64,000 nucleotides of DNA from Callorhinus ursinus (taxonomy: Eukaryota > Chordata > Mammalia > Carnivora > Otariidae): contig NW_020313044.1 in NCBI RefSeq assembly GCF_003265705.1, forward strand, positions 2,499,223 to 2,563,222, read 5' to 3'. The position numbers and the translations under genes were made by a program. Position 1 is the stretch's first letter, and each line of letters begins with the position of its first letter. The notes beneath the pieces were generated by a model, which was not told the DNA's origin, made no database searches, and saw nothing but the letters and a program-made list of their open reading frames with translations. Shown here in pieces: positions 1-12,809 of the stretch.

Positions 1-2096
1 CAAGCCTGGGCCAGGGAGAGCCGAGGTGGCCGCGGCCAGGGCCCTCCCAGCCTGCGGCAGCCTGCCACTCTGTTTATTTTCCTTAGCCACTGCCTTCCTC
101 CATGGGGCTATCACTTTGGATGGTGTGGGTTTAATGGTTTCCAAGCCCAAGCTTGCCCAAACCCTGGCTGTGTTTTTCCAGGTCACCAGCCTCTGGTAGC
201 CCCACCCCCAGCTTGGGTGGGGACATCAGAGGGGGATTAACACTTGTAGGTGCCTGAGGCTAGAGAGAACTCGGCTCAGCTGTTAAATGACCCTGGAAGA
301 ACACCTTTCAAGGCACAGCCTGAAAACACCCGGCAGTTACTGATCAAGCGTGTCTTAGGTACCGTCTGCGTTCTATCAGGTTGTCACGTTAGCTTTTAGT
401 GGGTGGCCACAGTGCACTGCCTTCCTGCAGATGTGGAAACAAAATTAGGGTCTCGGAAGGAGTTCCAAAGTCACAGGCTTCAAGTGCCAGTACCCTGTTC
501 TCTGTCTTCTGGCCCTGTCCCCGTACCAGAACTTTCTGTCACCAGTGGATTCTTCTGTGAGTAGGGGAGAGACTTCAGGAACATCTGTTTCTGCAGGCCA
601 GGGTACCTCTGACCACTGGGTCTGCAGACAGCCCAAGAACCCCACAATCCCGGCCACAGAGATTCTGATTTTCCTGCCTCTCCTCCCTAATCCCTACCTG
701 CTTCATGAAGCTTCCAGCTTCTCCTTTCTCCCTCACCACCACCCCCGTCCCCTATTTTCCTCAGCAGCAGAACTTAGTAGTTAAAAAAAAAAATCACAGC
801 TTTTGGAGTCTGACAGGTGTGAGTTTAAGTCCGGACCCTACCACTTCCTCTCTGACCTGGGCCCCTTCTTTAAAATGCAAATGACTTTCATACCTCATAA
901 GTGGTTGTGTGGATAAGAAAATTCATATAAAGCGCTTAACCCCGTGCCTGACAGACAATCCATGCTCAATATATGCTAGACATTTTAATTTTTGTCCCAT
1001 TCTCTCCAATCCTCCAAGTTTCTGTGTATCCAAGTCAAGTCTCCCTGTGGGCCTGATTAGGCTCAAAAGGGTTCCTCAAGGAGGATAGTAAGTGTGCTGA
1101 GATTTTGCGATGAAAGATGAGGAAACTTGCGGGGCGAGGGGTGAGCATGGCTTATGCAGAGTTTACCCAGGGCATGTCAAGGCTCGCTGCTTGCCTGGAC
1201 GGTGCCCTCACACGAGTCTCGCATTTAATCTCCTCTGCCATTCCTGTGGTTTCTACAAGAGTCTAGCCCCCCTCCCCCCACCCCCCGCCCACACACACCA
1301 GGGGATAGCCACCCTCTCTCCCGTCCAAGCACGTTGCACTCTTTGCTGCTGCCGTGAGGGCAGGCTCATAAGTCTCCAACAGAGGACTGCTGGAGAGTGA
1401 GGTGGGGGTGGGGAAGGGATGACCAAAGGGAAGTTGCTGCCCTGTGAGTCAGAATCTCCTGGATTTCTCATGGTTCCCAGCAACTGCTCCCTAATTAGAG
1501 GACCCTTTCTGAGCGGCTTCAACCCTCACCAGCTAGCAGAGTCGGCTCAGAGGTGTTATTGCCAGTCATCTCCTCTGGGTGTCTTCTCACCCAGCGGGTG
1601 CTGTGTGCATCCTCTCTGATAAATAGTTCTTGGTATCTAACCTGAGTCCCTCTGGCTGTGATTTGAGCGTCAAGTCAACATTTGGATTCCCAGGTGGTTA
1701 CTCCTCATGTGAAAGAAGACTACGGAGCACCTGTAAAGCCCAAGGTGCAGACAATTTTGTGCTAGAACACCCTGGAAGGAGCTTTCTGGCCTCAGTCTCA
1801 AGCCAAGAGAGTCGTTTCCCCACATTTCAGGAGGCCAGCCTCTGTGGGGACCGCGGTTCACCCTGGAAATTTTCCCACAAAAGGGTTTAACCACATCTCG
1901 ACTTTACCTTCGCTCGGTAATGACCCCCCCACCCCCATTTCAACTGGGTCCCTTCATGAGAAGGCTCTGGAATTTCCCTTGGGCACGGGCCTGGATGGAG
2001 AGCATATGCCTCGTCCATGGTGAAGGACGGACAGGCGCCCAGGACTACCAGCTGCGGGAGAGGAGCAGCTGAAGCAGAGAGGCAAGTGCCCCTTAC
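1..2096 (-). other. ECSCR: ECSCR intron 1 (partial), no exon recognised
   Basis: This stretch lies downstream of the ECSCR exon 1 splice donor (GTAAGG on the minus strand, starting at 2096). I could not find the Ser/Thr-rich extracellular exons or the transmembrane exon here, so I read it as intron 1 running off the left edge. It contains a MIR copy near 795-990 and otherwise unique-looking sequence. Confidence 0.55.
795..990 (+). repeat. MIR (ancient tRNA-derived SINE)
   Basis: It shows the MIR order: tttggagtctgacaggtgtg, a degenerate B-box region, a degraded 'cctctctgacctgggcc' core, then aaagcgctta and atgctcaatatatg at the 3' end. It is heavily diverged. Confidence 0.65.
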
Positions 2097-2157
2097 CTTG
2101 GAGGAGGAGGAAGCCAAGGATGGCCCAGCACAGCGGCGTTGCTCCGACGGTGCCCAT
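2097..2157 (-). CDS. ECSCR: ECSCR first coding exon (signal peptide)
   Basis: ECSCR is an endothelial cell surface, single-pass glycoprotein linked to chemotaxis and apoptosis signalling. Only the first coding exon is in the window: ATG at 2157-2155, 20 codons plus one base, then a consensus donor (CAAG|GTAAGG, intron from 2096). The peptide MGTVGATPLCWAILGFLLLQ is a typical signal peptide and closely matches my memory of the human start (MGTAGAMQLCWVILGFLLF). Phase 1 fits a following Gly codon. The gene order next to SMIM33 and STING1 agrees. Later exons lie to the left of the window. Confidence 0.85.
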
Positions 2158-2300
2158 GTCAGCCGGGTCTGTGGCGGACAGGCAGCCGCTCCGCGGTGGC
2201 TCTGTCCATAGTGGAGAAGAGAGGGAGTGCTGGGGCGGGGTGGGGGGTGGGGGCCGGCTCTCCAGGAGCTTCCTGTCGAAGAATAGAAGGAAACAGATTG
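2158..2300 (-). promoter_or_regulatory. ECSCR: ECSCR 5'UTR / proximal promoter
   Basis: This is GC-rich sequence directly upstream of the ECSCR start. An ETS-type ACAGGAAG core is on the minus strand at 2269-2276, which fits the ETS dependence of endothelial promoters. A GC-box-like run is at 2233-2255. An upstream ORF (2209-2159) ends one base before the main ATG. The transcription start cannot be fixed from sequence alone. Confidence 0.5.
2159..2209 (-). other. Upstream ORF in the ECSCR leader
   Basis: ATG at 2209-2207 opens a 16-codon frame whose TGA (2161-2159) is followed by one base and then the ECSCR ATG. It matters only if the transcript starts to the right of 2209. Confidence 0.45.
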
Positions 2301-2740
2301 GGACTGGCTCCAGGGGCCCTGCTCAGCCCGGCAGCCCAGATGAGGATGTAAGGCTGAAGCAGCAGTGACCGTGTCCGGGGCTCTGCCTGGCCCGGGCTAG
2401 AGCTACTGGGGTGTCTGTCCTCCAGGGCCTTTCAACAAAGATCAGCGATGGCCGCGAGGCTCCATGTTCCTCTCTTCCCCTCTGAGGGGGCCATCACGTC
2501 CCTCCACACACTGTCTGGAGGCTTTTGGAGGTTTTCCTGGAGTCTAACGCCAATCCCTCCCCATACTTTTTCAGACCAGGTCCCCCTCTCCCATGATTGA
2601 GCCCTAAAGCTCTCCCCACCAGCCACCCATGCTCTGTAGACGCTGAATGCTTCCCAGTCCTCTTCCTCCTCGGGGCTCCCAATGCAGATGGGACTCCCTC
2701 CCAGCATCTTTCAGGGAGGCCTTACAAACATTGTTCTTCT

Positions 2741-2857
2741 TTTTTCTTTTTTTAAGGTTTTATTTTTAGGTAATGTCTACAACCAACATGGGGCTCAAAC
2801 TTAGAAGCCTGAGATCAAGAGTTGCATGCTCCCCTGACTGAGCCAGCCAGGCACCCC
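2741..2857 (-). repeat. Can-SINE, short subfamily
   Basis: Reverse copy of the short carnivore tRNA-derived SINE. It ends in gagccagccaggcacccc and has the 'accaacatggggctcaaac' box instead of the longer CT-rich body. Confidence 0.8.
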
Positions 2858-2927
2858 TCTGGTTATTCTTAACAATTCTTAATGTTGCAGGGCTGCATTC
2901 CCTCCCAAGGCTCTAGGGGGAGTATCT

Positions 2928-3107
2928 TTTTTTTTTTAAGATTGTATTTATTTATTTGACAGAGAGATAGAGAGCACAAGTAGGCAGAGCGGCAAGCAAA
3001 GGGAGAGGGAGAAGCAGGCTCTCCGCTGAGGAGGGAGCCTGACGTGGGGCTTGATCCCAGCTGGGGTCGAAGGCAGATGCTTACCCGCCTGAGCCACCCA
3101 GGCACCC
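2928..3107 (-). repeat. Can-SINE
   Basis: Minus-strand copy flanked by a TSD of about 15 bases (ctctaggggagtatct) at 2911-2927 and 3108-3123. Confidence 0.9.
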
Positions 3108-3119
3108 CTCTAGGGGAGT

Positions 3120-3415
3120 ATCTGTTCCTTGCCTCTTCTAGATCAGTGGCTGTTGGACATTCCTTGGCTTGTGGCCACATCACTTCAATCTCTGCCTCTG
3201 CCTTCACATCACCTTCTCCTCTGTGTGTCTCTTATAAGGACACTTGTCGTTGAAACTCGTGACCATTTGGATAATCCAGGATGACCTCCTCATCCCTAAA
3301 TCCTTAACTTAGTTACATCTGCGAAGACTTTTTCCACATAAGGTAATATTCACAGGTTATGAGGACTAAGATATGGAAGTATTTTTGTGGGGGCCACTAT
3401 TCAGACCCTATGGCT
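3120..3415 (+). repeat. Ancient interspersed repeat (LTR-like), family uncertain
   Basis: It has the common mammalian pattern 'cttataaggacacttgt', 'ggataatccaggatgacctcctcatc', 'ccttaacttagttacatctgc', 'gtaatattcacaggtt'. I recognise this as a widespread old repeat, but I cannot name the family with certainty. Confidence 0.5.
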
Positions 3416-3617
3416 ACCTTTCTCCCACTTTAAAGTTGCTCTTTTCACCTTTGTAATTAAGTACTTATTTGTAAATAAGTACTTTGAATTATGTAAATAT
3501 TACATGTTACAATCATTTATTATTTTGATGCAAAAATTGTCCCCATTTTGGTCACTGGGGGTCCCTTCAAGCTGGCTTTAGTGTCCTGTTGACATGGTTC
3601 CATCATTCTTTGAGCAC

Positions 3618-3927
3618 TTTTTTTTTTAAAGGTTTTATTTATTTATTTGAGAGAGAGAGAGAGNNNNNNNNNNNNNNNNNNNNNNNNNNNNNNNNNNNNN
3701 NNNNNNNNNNNNNNNNNNNNNNNNNNNNNNNNNNNNNNNNNNNNNNNNNNNNNNNNNNNNNNNTTTATTTATTTATTTGAGAGAGAGAGAGATAGCGAGA
3801 GAGAACATGAGCAGGGAAGAGAGGAAGAAGCGAGCAGGGAGCCTGATGCGGGGCTCGATCCCAGGACCCTGGGATCATGACCTGAGTGAAGGCAGATGCT
3901 TAACCAACTGAACCACCCAGGCGCCCC
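3618..3927 (-). repeat. Can-SINE interrupted by assembly gap
   Basis: SINE sequence lies on both sides of the N block. The right part (3764-3927) is a nearly full minus-strand copy. The left part (3618-3663) repeats the same T-rich and gagaga start, so the gap may hide a second copy or a misjoin. Confidence 0.8.
3664..3763. other. Assembly gap (100 N)
   Basis: Exactly 100 N, the usual placeholder for a gap of unknown size. It sits within a (GA)n stretch of a Can-SINE. Confidence 0.98.
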
Positions 3928-3934
3928 TCCCCTC

Positions 3935-4139
3935 TTTTTTTTTTTAAAGATTTTTAAAAATCTTTAATTTATTTACTTTACGGAGTGAGGGGTGGGCAGA
4001 AGAGCAGAGGGAGAAGGACAAGCGGACTTTGTGCTGAGCGTAGAGCTCCATGCAGAGCTCGATCCCATGATCCTGAGATCATGACCTGAGACAAAATCGA
4101 GAGTCGGATGCTTAACCAACTGAGCCACCCAGGCACCCC
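3935..4139 (-). repeat. Can-SINE
   Basis: Older, diverged minus-strand copy ending in gagccacccaggcacccc. It lies only a few bases from the gap-containing copy. Confidence 0.85.
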
Positions 4140-4470
4140 TCCAAAGCCTTTCTCTTAAATCTGGCTCCGCTTAATGCTTATTTGATCACTCCCCTTGTAA
4201 ATAACCTTCCATCTCAGCACCACCCTCCCCTCATGGATTCCTTCTACTCAGGCTCTGACCATTCTGGGCCCTTCCTCACTCCTCCTGGGCTCTGACACCC
4301 TTCTCTGTGACTCCCTCCCACCCGCAGAGGCACATTTGCCTAACTTGTCCTGCCTCACCTTTAGGACTGAATTATTCCAGAAGTAAAGGGAAAACAAGAG
4401 AAGGAAGATCTTTCCCTTTATTTTCAAATCATAAGCATTTTCTGCTGGCTCACAGTCTTCATCGTGATTA

Positions 4471-4668
4471 TATATATTTTTTCAGATTTTATTATCTATT
4501 TATTTTAGAGAGAGAGTGTGCCCATGGTGGGGGGGGTTGGGAGGAGGTAGGGAGAGAGACTGGCCCACTCCACGCGGAGTACAGAGCTGGATCCCACAAC
4601 CCCAAGGTCATGACCTGAGCCGAAACCAAGAGTCAGACGCTCAACCCACTGAGCCACCCAGGCGCCCC
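4471..4668 (-). repeat. Can-SINE
   Basis: Minus-strand copy with an imperfect TSD (tcatcgtgat / tcattgtgat). A G-run (gtggggggggtt) lies in the body. Confidence 0.88.
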
Positions 4669-4873
4669 TCATTGTGATAATTTTTAATGGCAGCGTATTT
4701 ACTATTCTATGGTCTGTTTAACCACTTCCCTGTTTTTAAACATTTAAGGTGCTTCTGGTTTTTCTTTTTATGACTGATACTGCTGTAGACAGCTATAGGC
4801 TTATCACATTGTTATTGTGGTTGTTTTAGCCATTGTAATAGATATGTAGTTTTTTATCGTGTTTTTTCCTTTT

Positions 4874-5073
4874 CCTTTTTTTAATTTTTTTAAGATTCTA
4901 TTTATTTGAGAGAGAGAGAATGAAAGGAGGAACAGAGGGGGAGGGAGAGGGACAAGCAGACTCCACAATGAGTGGGGAGCCTGACAAGGGGCTGGATCCC
5001 AGGACGCTGAGATCATGACCTGAGCTGAAACCAAGAGTCTGACACTTAACTAACTGAGCCACCCAGCTGCCCC
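4874..5073 (-). repeat. Can-SINE
   Basis: Minus-strand copy ending gagccacccagctgcccc. It is placed just left of an L1 3' fragment. Confidence 0.88.
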
Positions 5074-5127
5074 TATTGTGGTTTTTTAAGAGCTTTATTG
5101 AGATATAATTCACATACCGCTAAAGGC

Positions 5128-5688
5128 TGAAGGTTTGTGTCCCCTCAAAATTCATATTAAAATCCTAACTTTTGGGGCACCTGGGTGGCTCAGTCGTTAA
5201 GCGTCTGCCTTCGGCTTGAGTCGTGATCCCGGGGTCCTGGGATCGAGCCCCGCATCGGGCTCCCTGCTCAGCGGGAAGCCTGCTTCTCCCTCTCCCGCTC
5301 CCCCTGCTTGTGTTCCCTCTCTCGCTGTGTCTCTCTCTGTCAGATAAATAAATAAAATCTTTAAAAAAAAAATCCTAACTTCCAAGGTGATAGTATTAGG
5401 AGGTGGGGCCTTTGGGAGAGGATTATGTCATTAGGGTGGAGCCTTCCTGAACGGGATGAGTACCCTCATAAAAGAGACTGCAGGCAGAGAGCCAGCTTGC
5501 CCCTCTGAGGACACAGTGAGAAGGCACCATCTGTGAATCAGGAAGTGGGCTCTTGCCAGACACTAAATCGACTGTCATCCTGATCTTGAACTTCCCAGCC
5601 TCCAGAACTGTGGGAAATAAATTTCTGTTGTTTATAAGCCACCCAGTTTATGGTATTTTGGTATAGCAACCTGACCACACTAGACGCA
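5128..5688 (+). repeat. LTR-like ancient repeat (MLT/MST-like)
   Basis: It shows the familiar string of blocks 'ggtgatagtattaggaggtg', 'gggcctttgggagaggatta', 'cagcctccagaactgtggga', 'aataaatttctgttg' and 'ataagccacccagtttatgg'. It is itself interrupted by a Can-SINE at 5172-5370. The exact family is from memory. Confidence 0.6.
5172..5370 (+). repeat. Can-SINE
   Basis: Young-looking plus-strand copy of the cagtcgttaagcgtctgcc subfamily. A perfect TSD aatcctaactt is at 5161-5171 and 5371-5381. Confidence 0.93.
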
Positions 5689-5819
5689 TACTATATAATT
5701 TACCAATTTAAATTGTACAATTCAGTGGCTTTCAGTATTATTCAGAGATTTGTGCAACCAGCACCACGATCAATTTTAGGACGTTTTCATTACCCCACAA
5801 AGAAATCAGATACCCCTTA

Positions 5820-7480
5820 TAGACCTATAGCTTTTAATAAGAAGGCTGGAAATAGGATGTGGTTGAGATGGGTAGCCCTTGCTCTCAGACTACTTCCAGT
5901 GACGCAGAAGTTAAGATGAACCCCAAAAGGCAGCCAGGTCCCAGATGTCCCCTATTCTGGCAATCTCCTGCTGGGCTGCTCAGAATGTCCACCCAAGTCC
6001 CTCTCCTTCAACTTCCTCGGCAGGCTCCTAACCATGACTTCCTTCATTGAGGAAAGAAGGAGGGAGGAAGGGCTGCTCCTTGCTTTCCTTAGGCAACAGG
6101 GCCACTTCTACCTCCCCCAGGGAGTTGGAAAAGAGAAATGACCCCAGTGTATGGAACTGAGTCAGGGGCCTCCAGGCCAGAGGGGTGATAGTGGGGAGGA
6201 CCCCAGAGCCTTTTTTCATCTGTGGTTCCAGCACTCAAACATTGAAAGCCAGGAGTTTTCTGCTCTGAAATAAGAGCAGATTCTTGATCATTTTAGAACC
6301 TGAACCTATTGAAGAGGTTCCATTATAACACAAAGCCAAAAAAGAGACAGAGGGAGTAAGTCACTGAACACTTGTAGTTCAGAAGTGCCATCCTCACAGG
6401 TGAAGGGTGATGGCTTACAAACCTCCAGGACTCAGGACAGGATGGGGGCGGGGAGATGCTTCTGGTTTCCAGTTCTGTTCTGCAACCTTTGTCCAGCACC
6501 TGTTGTGTAGTACCAGGCACTGTGACACACTCTAGGACACAGACAGGAATGCCCTGATGCGGTTCAGAGACTGGGAGGAAAAATGAGCGCCCACACACCT
6601 TTATATCAAAGTGTGACAAATGTCAGGAGCGAGGGAAAAAACATACTGGTGTAGGGTTTAAGGAAAAGAAAGCTACCTCAGTAGAGTGGGCTGAAGACTA
6701 TATTCCTGGCAGAGGTGACACTTGAACTAAAGCCATAAAAGATAGTTAAAGTTTAGATGGTGGGAATGGGGGAAGGGCATCTCACAACAGTGAGCACAGA
6801 GATGGACAAGTAAAGGAAGGCTGGCACAATTGTCTACTCCCAAAATTCCACTCCCTTATCCTTTCTGAGGCCTTTTAGTAGGTAGATTCAAGATTGATGA
6901 GGGAGGGAAGGGGGAAATGAGCCCTCAGCAGGATCAGGAATTGGGCTGTTGGACTCAGGGACTGGAGCCTCAGTGGCGGGGCCTATGAGAGTGATGGTAC
7001 GTGTGTCTTGAGGGGGCAGGAACCGAAGAGCAGAGGCTGGAGCTCTGGACTGTGGCAGAGCCCATATTCCCTCTGGCTGAAGTCTAAGTGATCCAACGTG
7101 GGACATCCAGAGCCTTGGATGGCACTGGTAGGGGGTCGTCCTCCTAGCTGGCTTCAAAGCCAGCCAGCCATTGGACTCACTCAGTTGGCAGGTCAGGTCA
7201 GCAGCCCAGTGACCTGGGCTTCAATGAGCTGGGAGCTCTGAGTGAGGTCCCTGAATGTTGGAGTGTGGAGCAGCTTGGCTGAGGGACAAGGAATCAAGAG
7301 GCTACATCTTTCCTCCTGAGATCAGACCACTGGGTGAAGGGTTTCCCAGGGTCTCCTGGTCTCCAGACTGGATGGAGGGTGGTCCACGCACAGCAAGGGA
7401 CAGAATGAGGGATGGCTGGTTTCATGGAGTTAGTTGAGACCAAAAATTATCCTTTATGAACTCTCCAGATAGAGGAGAAA
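5820..7480. other. Intergenic sequence, mostly unique
   Basis: No exon recognised. 'ggcagaggtgacacttgaactaaagcc' near 6710 belongs to an old mammalian repeat also seen near 30.2 and 47.8 kb. Short ORFs here lack start context, splice sites or family resemblance. Confidence 0.5.
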
Positions 7481-7496
7481 CTGGTGGGCACTTTTT

Positions 7497-7598
7497 TTTA
7501 AAGATTTTTTTTTTAAAGTAATCTCTATACCCAACATGGGGCTACAACCCTGAAATCAAGAGCCGCATGCTATATGGACAGAACCAGCCAGGTGCCCC
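7497..7598 (-). repeat. Can-SINE, short subfamily
   Basis: Minus-strand short copy with TSD ctggtgggcacttttt at 7481-7496 and 7599-7614. Confidence 0.9.
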
Positions 7599-8366
7599 TG
7601 GTGGGCACTTTTTGTGACTTGGACACATTGAAGCACACATTCTCAAAATGAAGTTACATTCAGACAAATGCAAAGAGACATGTAGAATTCATATTTGTAA
7701 AAACCAAAGAAGAAAAAATCCAAAGAGAAAAAAAATACCTTGCACAGGAATGATAAACATCAAATTCAACAACATGGTTACCCATGGGGTAAGAAGGAGG
7801 GGAGAGCTCAAGAAGTGGGGCTTCTTTTTTATTTGTGATATTTTGGTTCTTAAAAAAATTTGAAATAAATGTGACAAACTGTTAAGATGGACAGAGCTGG
7901 TGGTTAGGCCTAAGAGATTTAGTATATTACAGTCTACACTTTTCAGTGTGTTTGAGATATTGCATTAAAAAAATCGAAGAAACAGTAACTCAGGAAATCA
8001 GTTGGGGTGGGGAGTGGGCATGTCACGGTGGGGAGTGGGGTGGGGTGGGGGTGCTGGCAAGGTGTCTGAGACCTGCTGGAAGAGGGCTAGGCAGGCAGAC
8101 CCAGGCTGCTGAAGCTAGCAGGGAGCATGAAAGAAGGTGCCAAGATCAAGGTCCGATCATAGTTTAGGAAGGGCTGGGCCCAGGGGAGTCCCAGTAGTCA
8201 CGGAAGTGAAAGCGCGGGAGAGACATTGAGAGTGTGTGCGCAGAGGGTGTGTGCTCCCCGTAAGCCCCATAGACGTGGCAGCTCCGGGTAGGGGCCAAGC
8301 TGGGGTGGCAGGCTCTTCTTCGCAGGGCTGGCCACGAGTCCCAGGAAGCCTTGCACCAGGCGGACA

Positions 8367-10197
<1,831 letters not shown>

Positions 10198-10374
10198 GAG
10201 GGAGACTTTGAAAAGTTGGACGGACCTGGCTCAGAACAAGAAACCAGACAGAGAATTAGGGCACAAGCAAATTGGGGCCTGGACATCAGAGCTTTGGAAA
10301 AGCACACATGGACTCAGCTGGAGCTGCTCTCTCTGCAGAATATTTATAGAGAAAACGCTGATGTGGACAGAAGA

Positions 10375-10380
10375 AATAAA
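10375..10380 (+). terminator. SMIM33: SMIM33 poly(A) signal
   Basis: AATAAA lies 178 bases after the SMIM33 stop, followed by a TG-rich segment (gagggctttgcctgg). It is the first canonical signal on the plus strand downstream of the gene. Confidence 0.75.
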
Positions 10381-10399
10381 AGAAGCTTGAGGGCTTTGC

Positions 10400-11925
10400 C
10401 TGGAAACACGCTCCTGTGAGCATTGCTAGGGCCCAAAGCTGCCCTTACAAAGTGACTCCCTGCTTTTCAGGGACCATCAGATCCCTGACCCTCCTTTACC
10501 AAGTCCTTACCTCCTCCTCTCACCCCTAATCTCCTTTGCTTTTGGTGTCAACATGAGTCCAGCTTGCAAGATTCCCCCACCCACCCCACCCCTGTGCAGG
10601 GATCTCAGAGTCTCCCTGTAGAGGCCCTGCCCCCAAAGCCCCCAGGTCCTGTGAGGGCTAGTCAGGGAGAGCCACGGCAAAGAACCCAGGGGTCTGCCTT
10701 CTCTGGTACTCAGGAAGAGAAGGAAAATCTGTTGCCCTTCACCAATTGGAAGACATCCCTTTGGCTGTTGGAGCTTATGCCTCGTCAGCAACGTCCAAGG
10801 CCCTTGTAAAGCCCCAAGCACCAATTATAGCTCCCCACATTGCTTTTGAATGCCTCTTACTATGTTGGGGCAAGATTTTGTCTTGCCTTCCCAAGATGGG
10901 ATGGGGGAAGTTTGGGGGCTCTCATTACGTCCCCTTTTCTGTGTGTACCGGCCGGTTGGAACCAGCATAAAACTTATCCCATGACATTGCCCAAATCCAG
11001 AACCTTCCAGCTGGTGGGAAAACAAGAAAGGAAGAGGAGCTCTATGCAGCTTGTCTACGGGAAGGAAGAAGTGAGGAGAGGTTTTGTAGGGGGGGTGGGC
11101 ATGGAGGTAAGATGCAGGAAGGCAGAGCTGAGCCTCCGGGTGGCTCTCTGGAAAGTCACTCTCTCCCTGACACGTCTGCACCTCACTGAGGTGCAGTCGA
11201 GAACGTAAGGATAGGCATTTATGGAGGGGTCTCTGAGTCCTTTACCCTGGGGAACACCTGAGGACAGCCGACGCACCCTGGTACTGGCCTTGGTGAGACC
11301 CTAGCACAGTCAGGAAGGCGAGGATAGCAGACGATGAAGAGGAACAGAGGTGGAGATTGTAATGTGTTCAGAGGACTGACCTGCCTCCTTCGTGAGAGGC
11401 ACCTATAATGTTCATTGCTGCTCCTTCTTGCGGCCCAGCCCTGTGCCGGCCACCCAGCTCATCTGCCGACCGGTGGCTATCAGACCGTTCACTCCCCATA
11501 AAAGCTTGGGAGGAGAAGCCACTCTTGTCCCCATGCTACATTGGAGGATATCAAGATCCCCAGGTGGACGCGGGTGCTAAGTGGTGAAGTCACAATTTGA
11601 ACCTGAGCTGTCATACTCCACAGCCTAAGCACCAAGTTGGGGGCCGGATGGGTGGGGGAGGGCCATTTTGGAAAGGCCCTTGATTCTGCCCTGGTTTCTA
11701 GGCACAGGAATGATGGGTGTAATGTTGGAGGAGTCTCAGGCCTTGGGGGTAGAATGGCTGGGACAGCTGTGAAGAAGAGATTGTGTCCCCCTTTACTCCT
11801 TAGGCTTTGGCATCCTTGGGAGGAGTTGGTTCCTTCTGGCAAATGTGTGTCTGTCTGTTGAGCCTTTCTCCACAGTGATGCTGTACACAGAAATTCGTAT
11901 TGAGCTTTTGTGATAAAAACAGAGG
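10400..11925. other. Intergenic between SMIM33 and STING1 3' ends
   Basis: Unique-looking sequence between two convergent genes. No repeat or exon recognised apart from short chance ORFs. Confidence 0.5.
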
Positions 11926-11928
11926 TGA

Positions 11929-12042
11929 GGGGCACCTGGCTGGCTCAGTCAATAGAGCCCACAACTCTTGATCTTGGGGTTGTGAGTTTGAGCCACATGT
12001 TGGGTGTAGAGATTACTTTAAAAAATTTTAAAACAAAACCAA
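11929..12042 (+). repeat. Can-SINE, short subfamily
   Basis: Plus-strand short copy (cacctggctggctcagtcaa ... gggtgtagagattacttta), with an imperfect TSD cagaggtg on both sides. Confidence 0.88.
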
Positions 12043-12679
12043 ACCAGAGGTGGGAGGTAGGGAATAAGTCATGCGTAGAACAGAAGGAACTGGTAGAAAT
12101 GGGCTGCCTGCCCTCCCAAATAGGCCACTACAACGTTGTAATGGCTCGGTTCTAACAGTGATGGCATAAGACACAGCAGGTGCCTGGCTGTGTTGTCCAA
12201 GGTCTCCCAGGGTATATCCTGTCTCCTCACACGAACCCCCCCCCCCACCTCTTACCCCTTTGCAGGCTCTATCATCCAGGGACATTCTTCCAGTGGCCCC
12301 TGCTCCTTTGAGTAGCCCCTTGTCCTGGATGCGGCTGTGTGCCCCTCATGGCACCAGCGTGCCTGCTCAGGCCGCTCCGTATTCCCCAAGCCTCTCACTA
12401 GAGACAAGGGCCCTGCAAGGGCATGCAGACACCGTGGGGCATGCTACCCTCTATGCCCTCAGCCTGATTCCTGGGCTCTGTCCACAGTGAAACCATACCC
12501 ACCACCGCACTGCCCTGTCCTAGAATAAGGAGGGGGGTCTAAGGAAGTATGTCTGTGCAAGTGGATTTGGACATTTCAGATAATAAATGCCAATCACTTG
12601 TGTCAGTCAGAGTCCAGCCAGAGAAAGATGGCACACTCAAATAGGTCATCTGAGCAGTGTTGAAAAAGGGGGCTGTTTT

Positions 12680-12803
12680 GGGGCGCCTGGGTGGCTCAGT
12701 TGGTTGAGCATCTGATTCTTGATTTCAGCTCAGGTCATGATCTCAGGGTCAGCCTCCCCCACATACACCCATGCATGTACTCTCTGAAAAAAAAAATTAA
12801 AGA
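12680..12803 (+). repeat. Internally deleted Can-SINE next to the STING1 3' end
   Basis: Starts gggcgcctgggtggctcagt but jumps from 'atgatctcagggtc' to a short tail, losing most of the CT-rich body. The TSD is roughly aaagggggctgttt on each side. It lies antisense to STING1 at the distal end of its 3'UTR. Confidence 0.85.
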
Positions 12804-12809
12804 AAAAGG

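Larger units (their letters stand above)
5085..5820 (-). repeat. L1 3'-end fragments split by an LTR-like insertion
   Basis: 'agctttattgagatataattcacata' at about 5091-5118 resumes at about 5690 with 'ttgtacaattcagtggct' and 'gtgcaaccagcaccacgatcaatttta'. This is an old minus-strand L1 3' end interrupted by another repeat. Confidence 0.75.

Noticed and set aside
445..657. Minus-strand ORF considered as ECSCR exon 2
   Set aside because: The upstream AG would join exon 1 in the wrong phase and run into a stop after a few codons. The peptide does not resemble the ECSCR extracellular region I remember.
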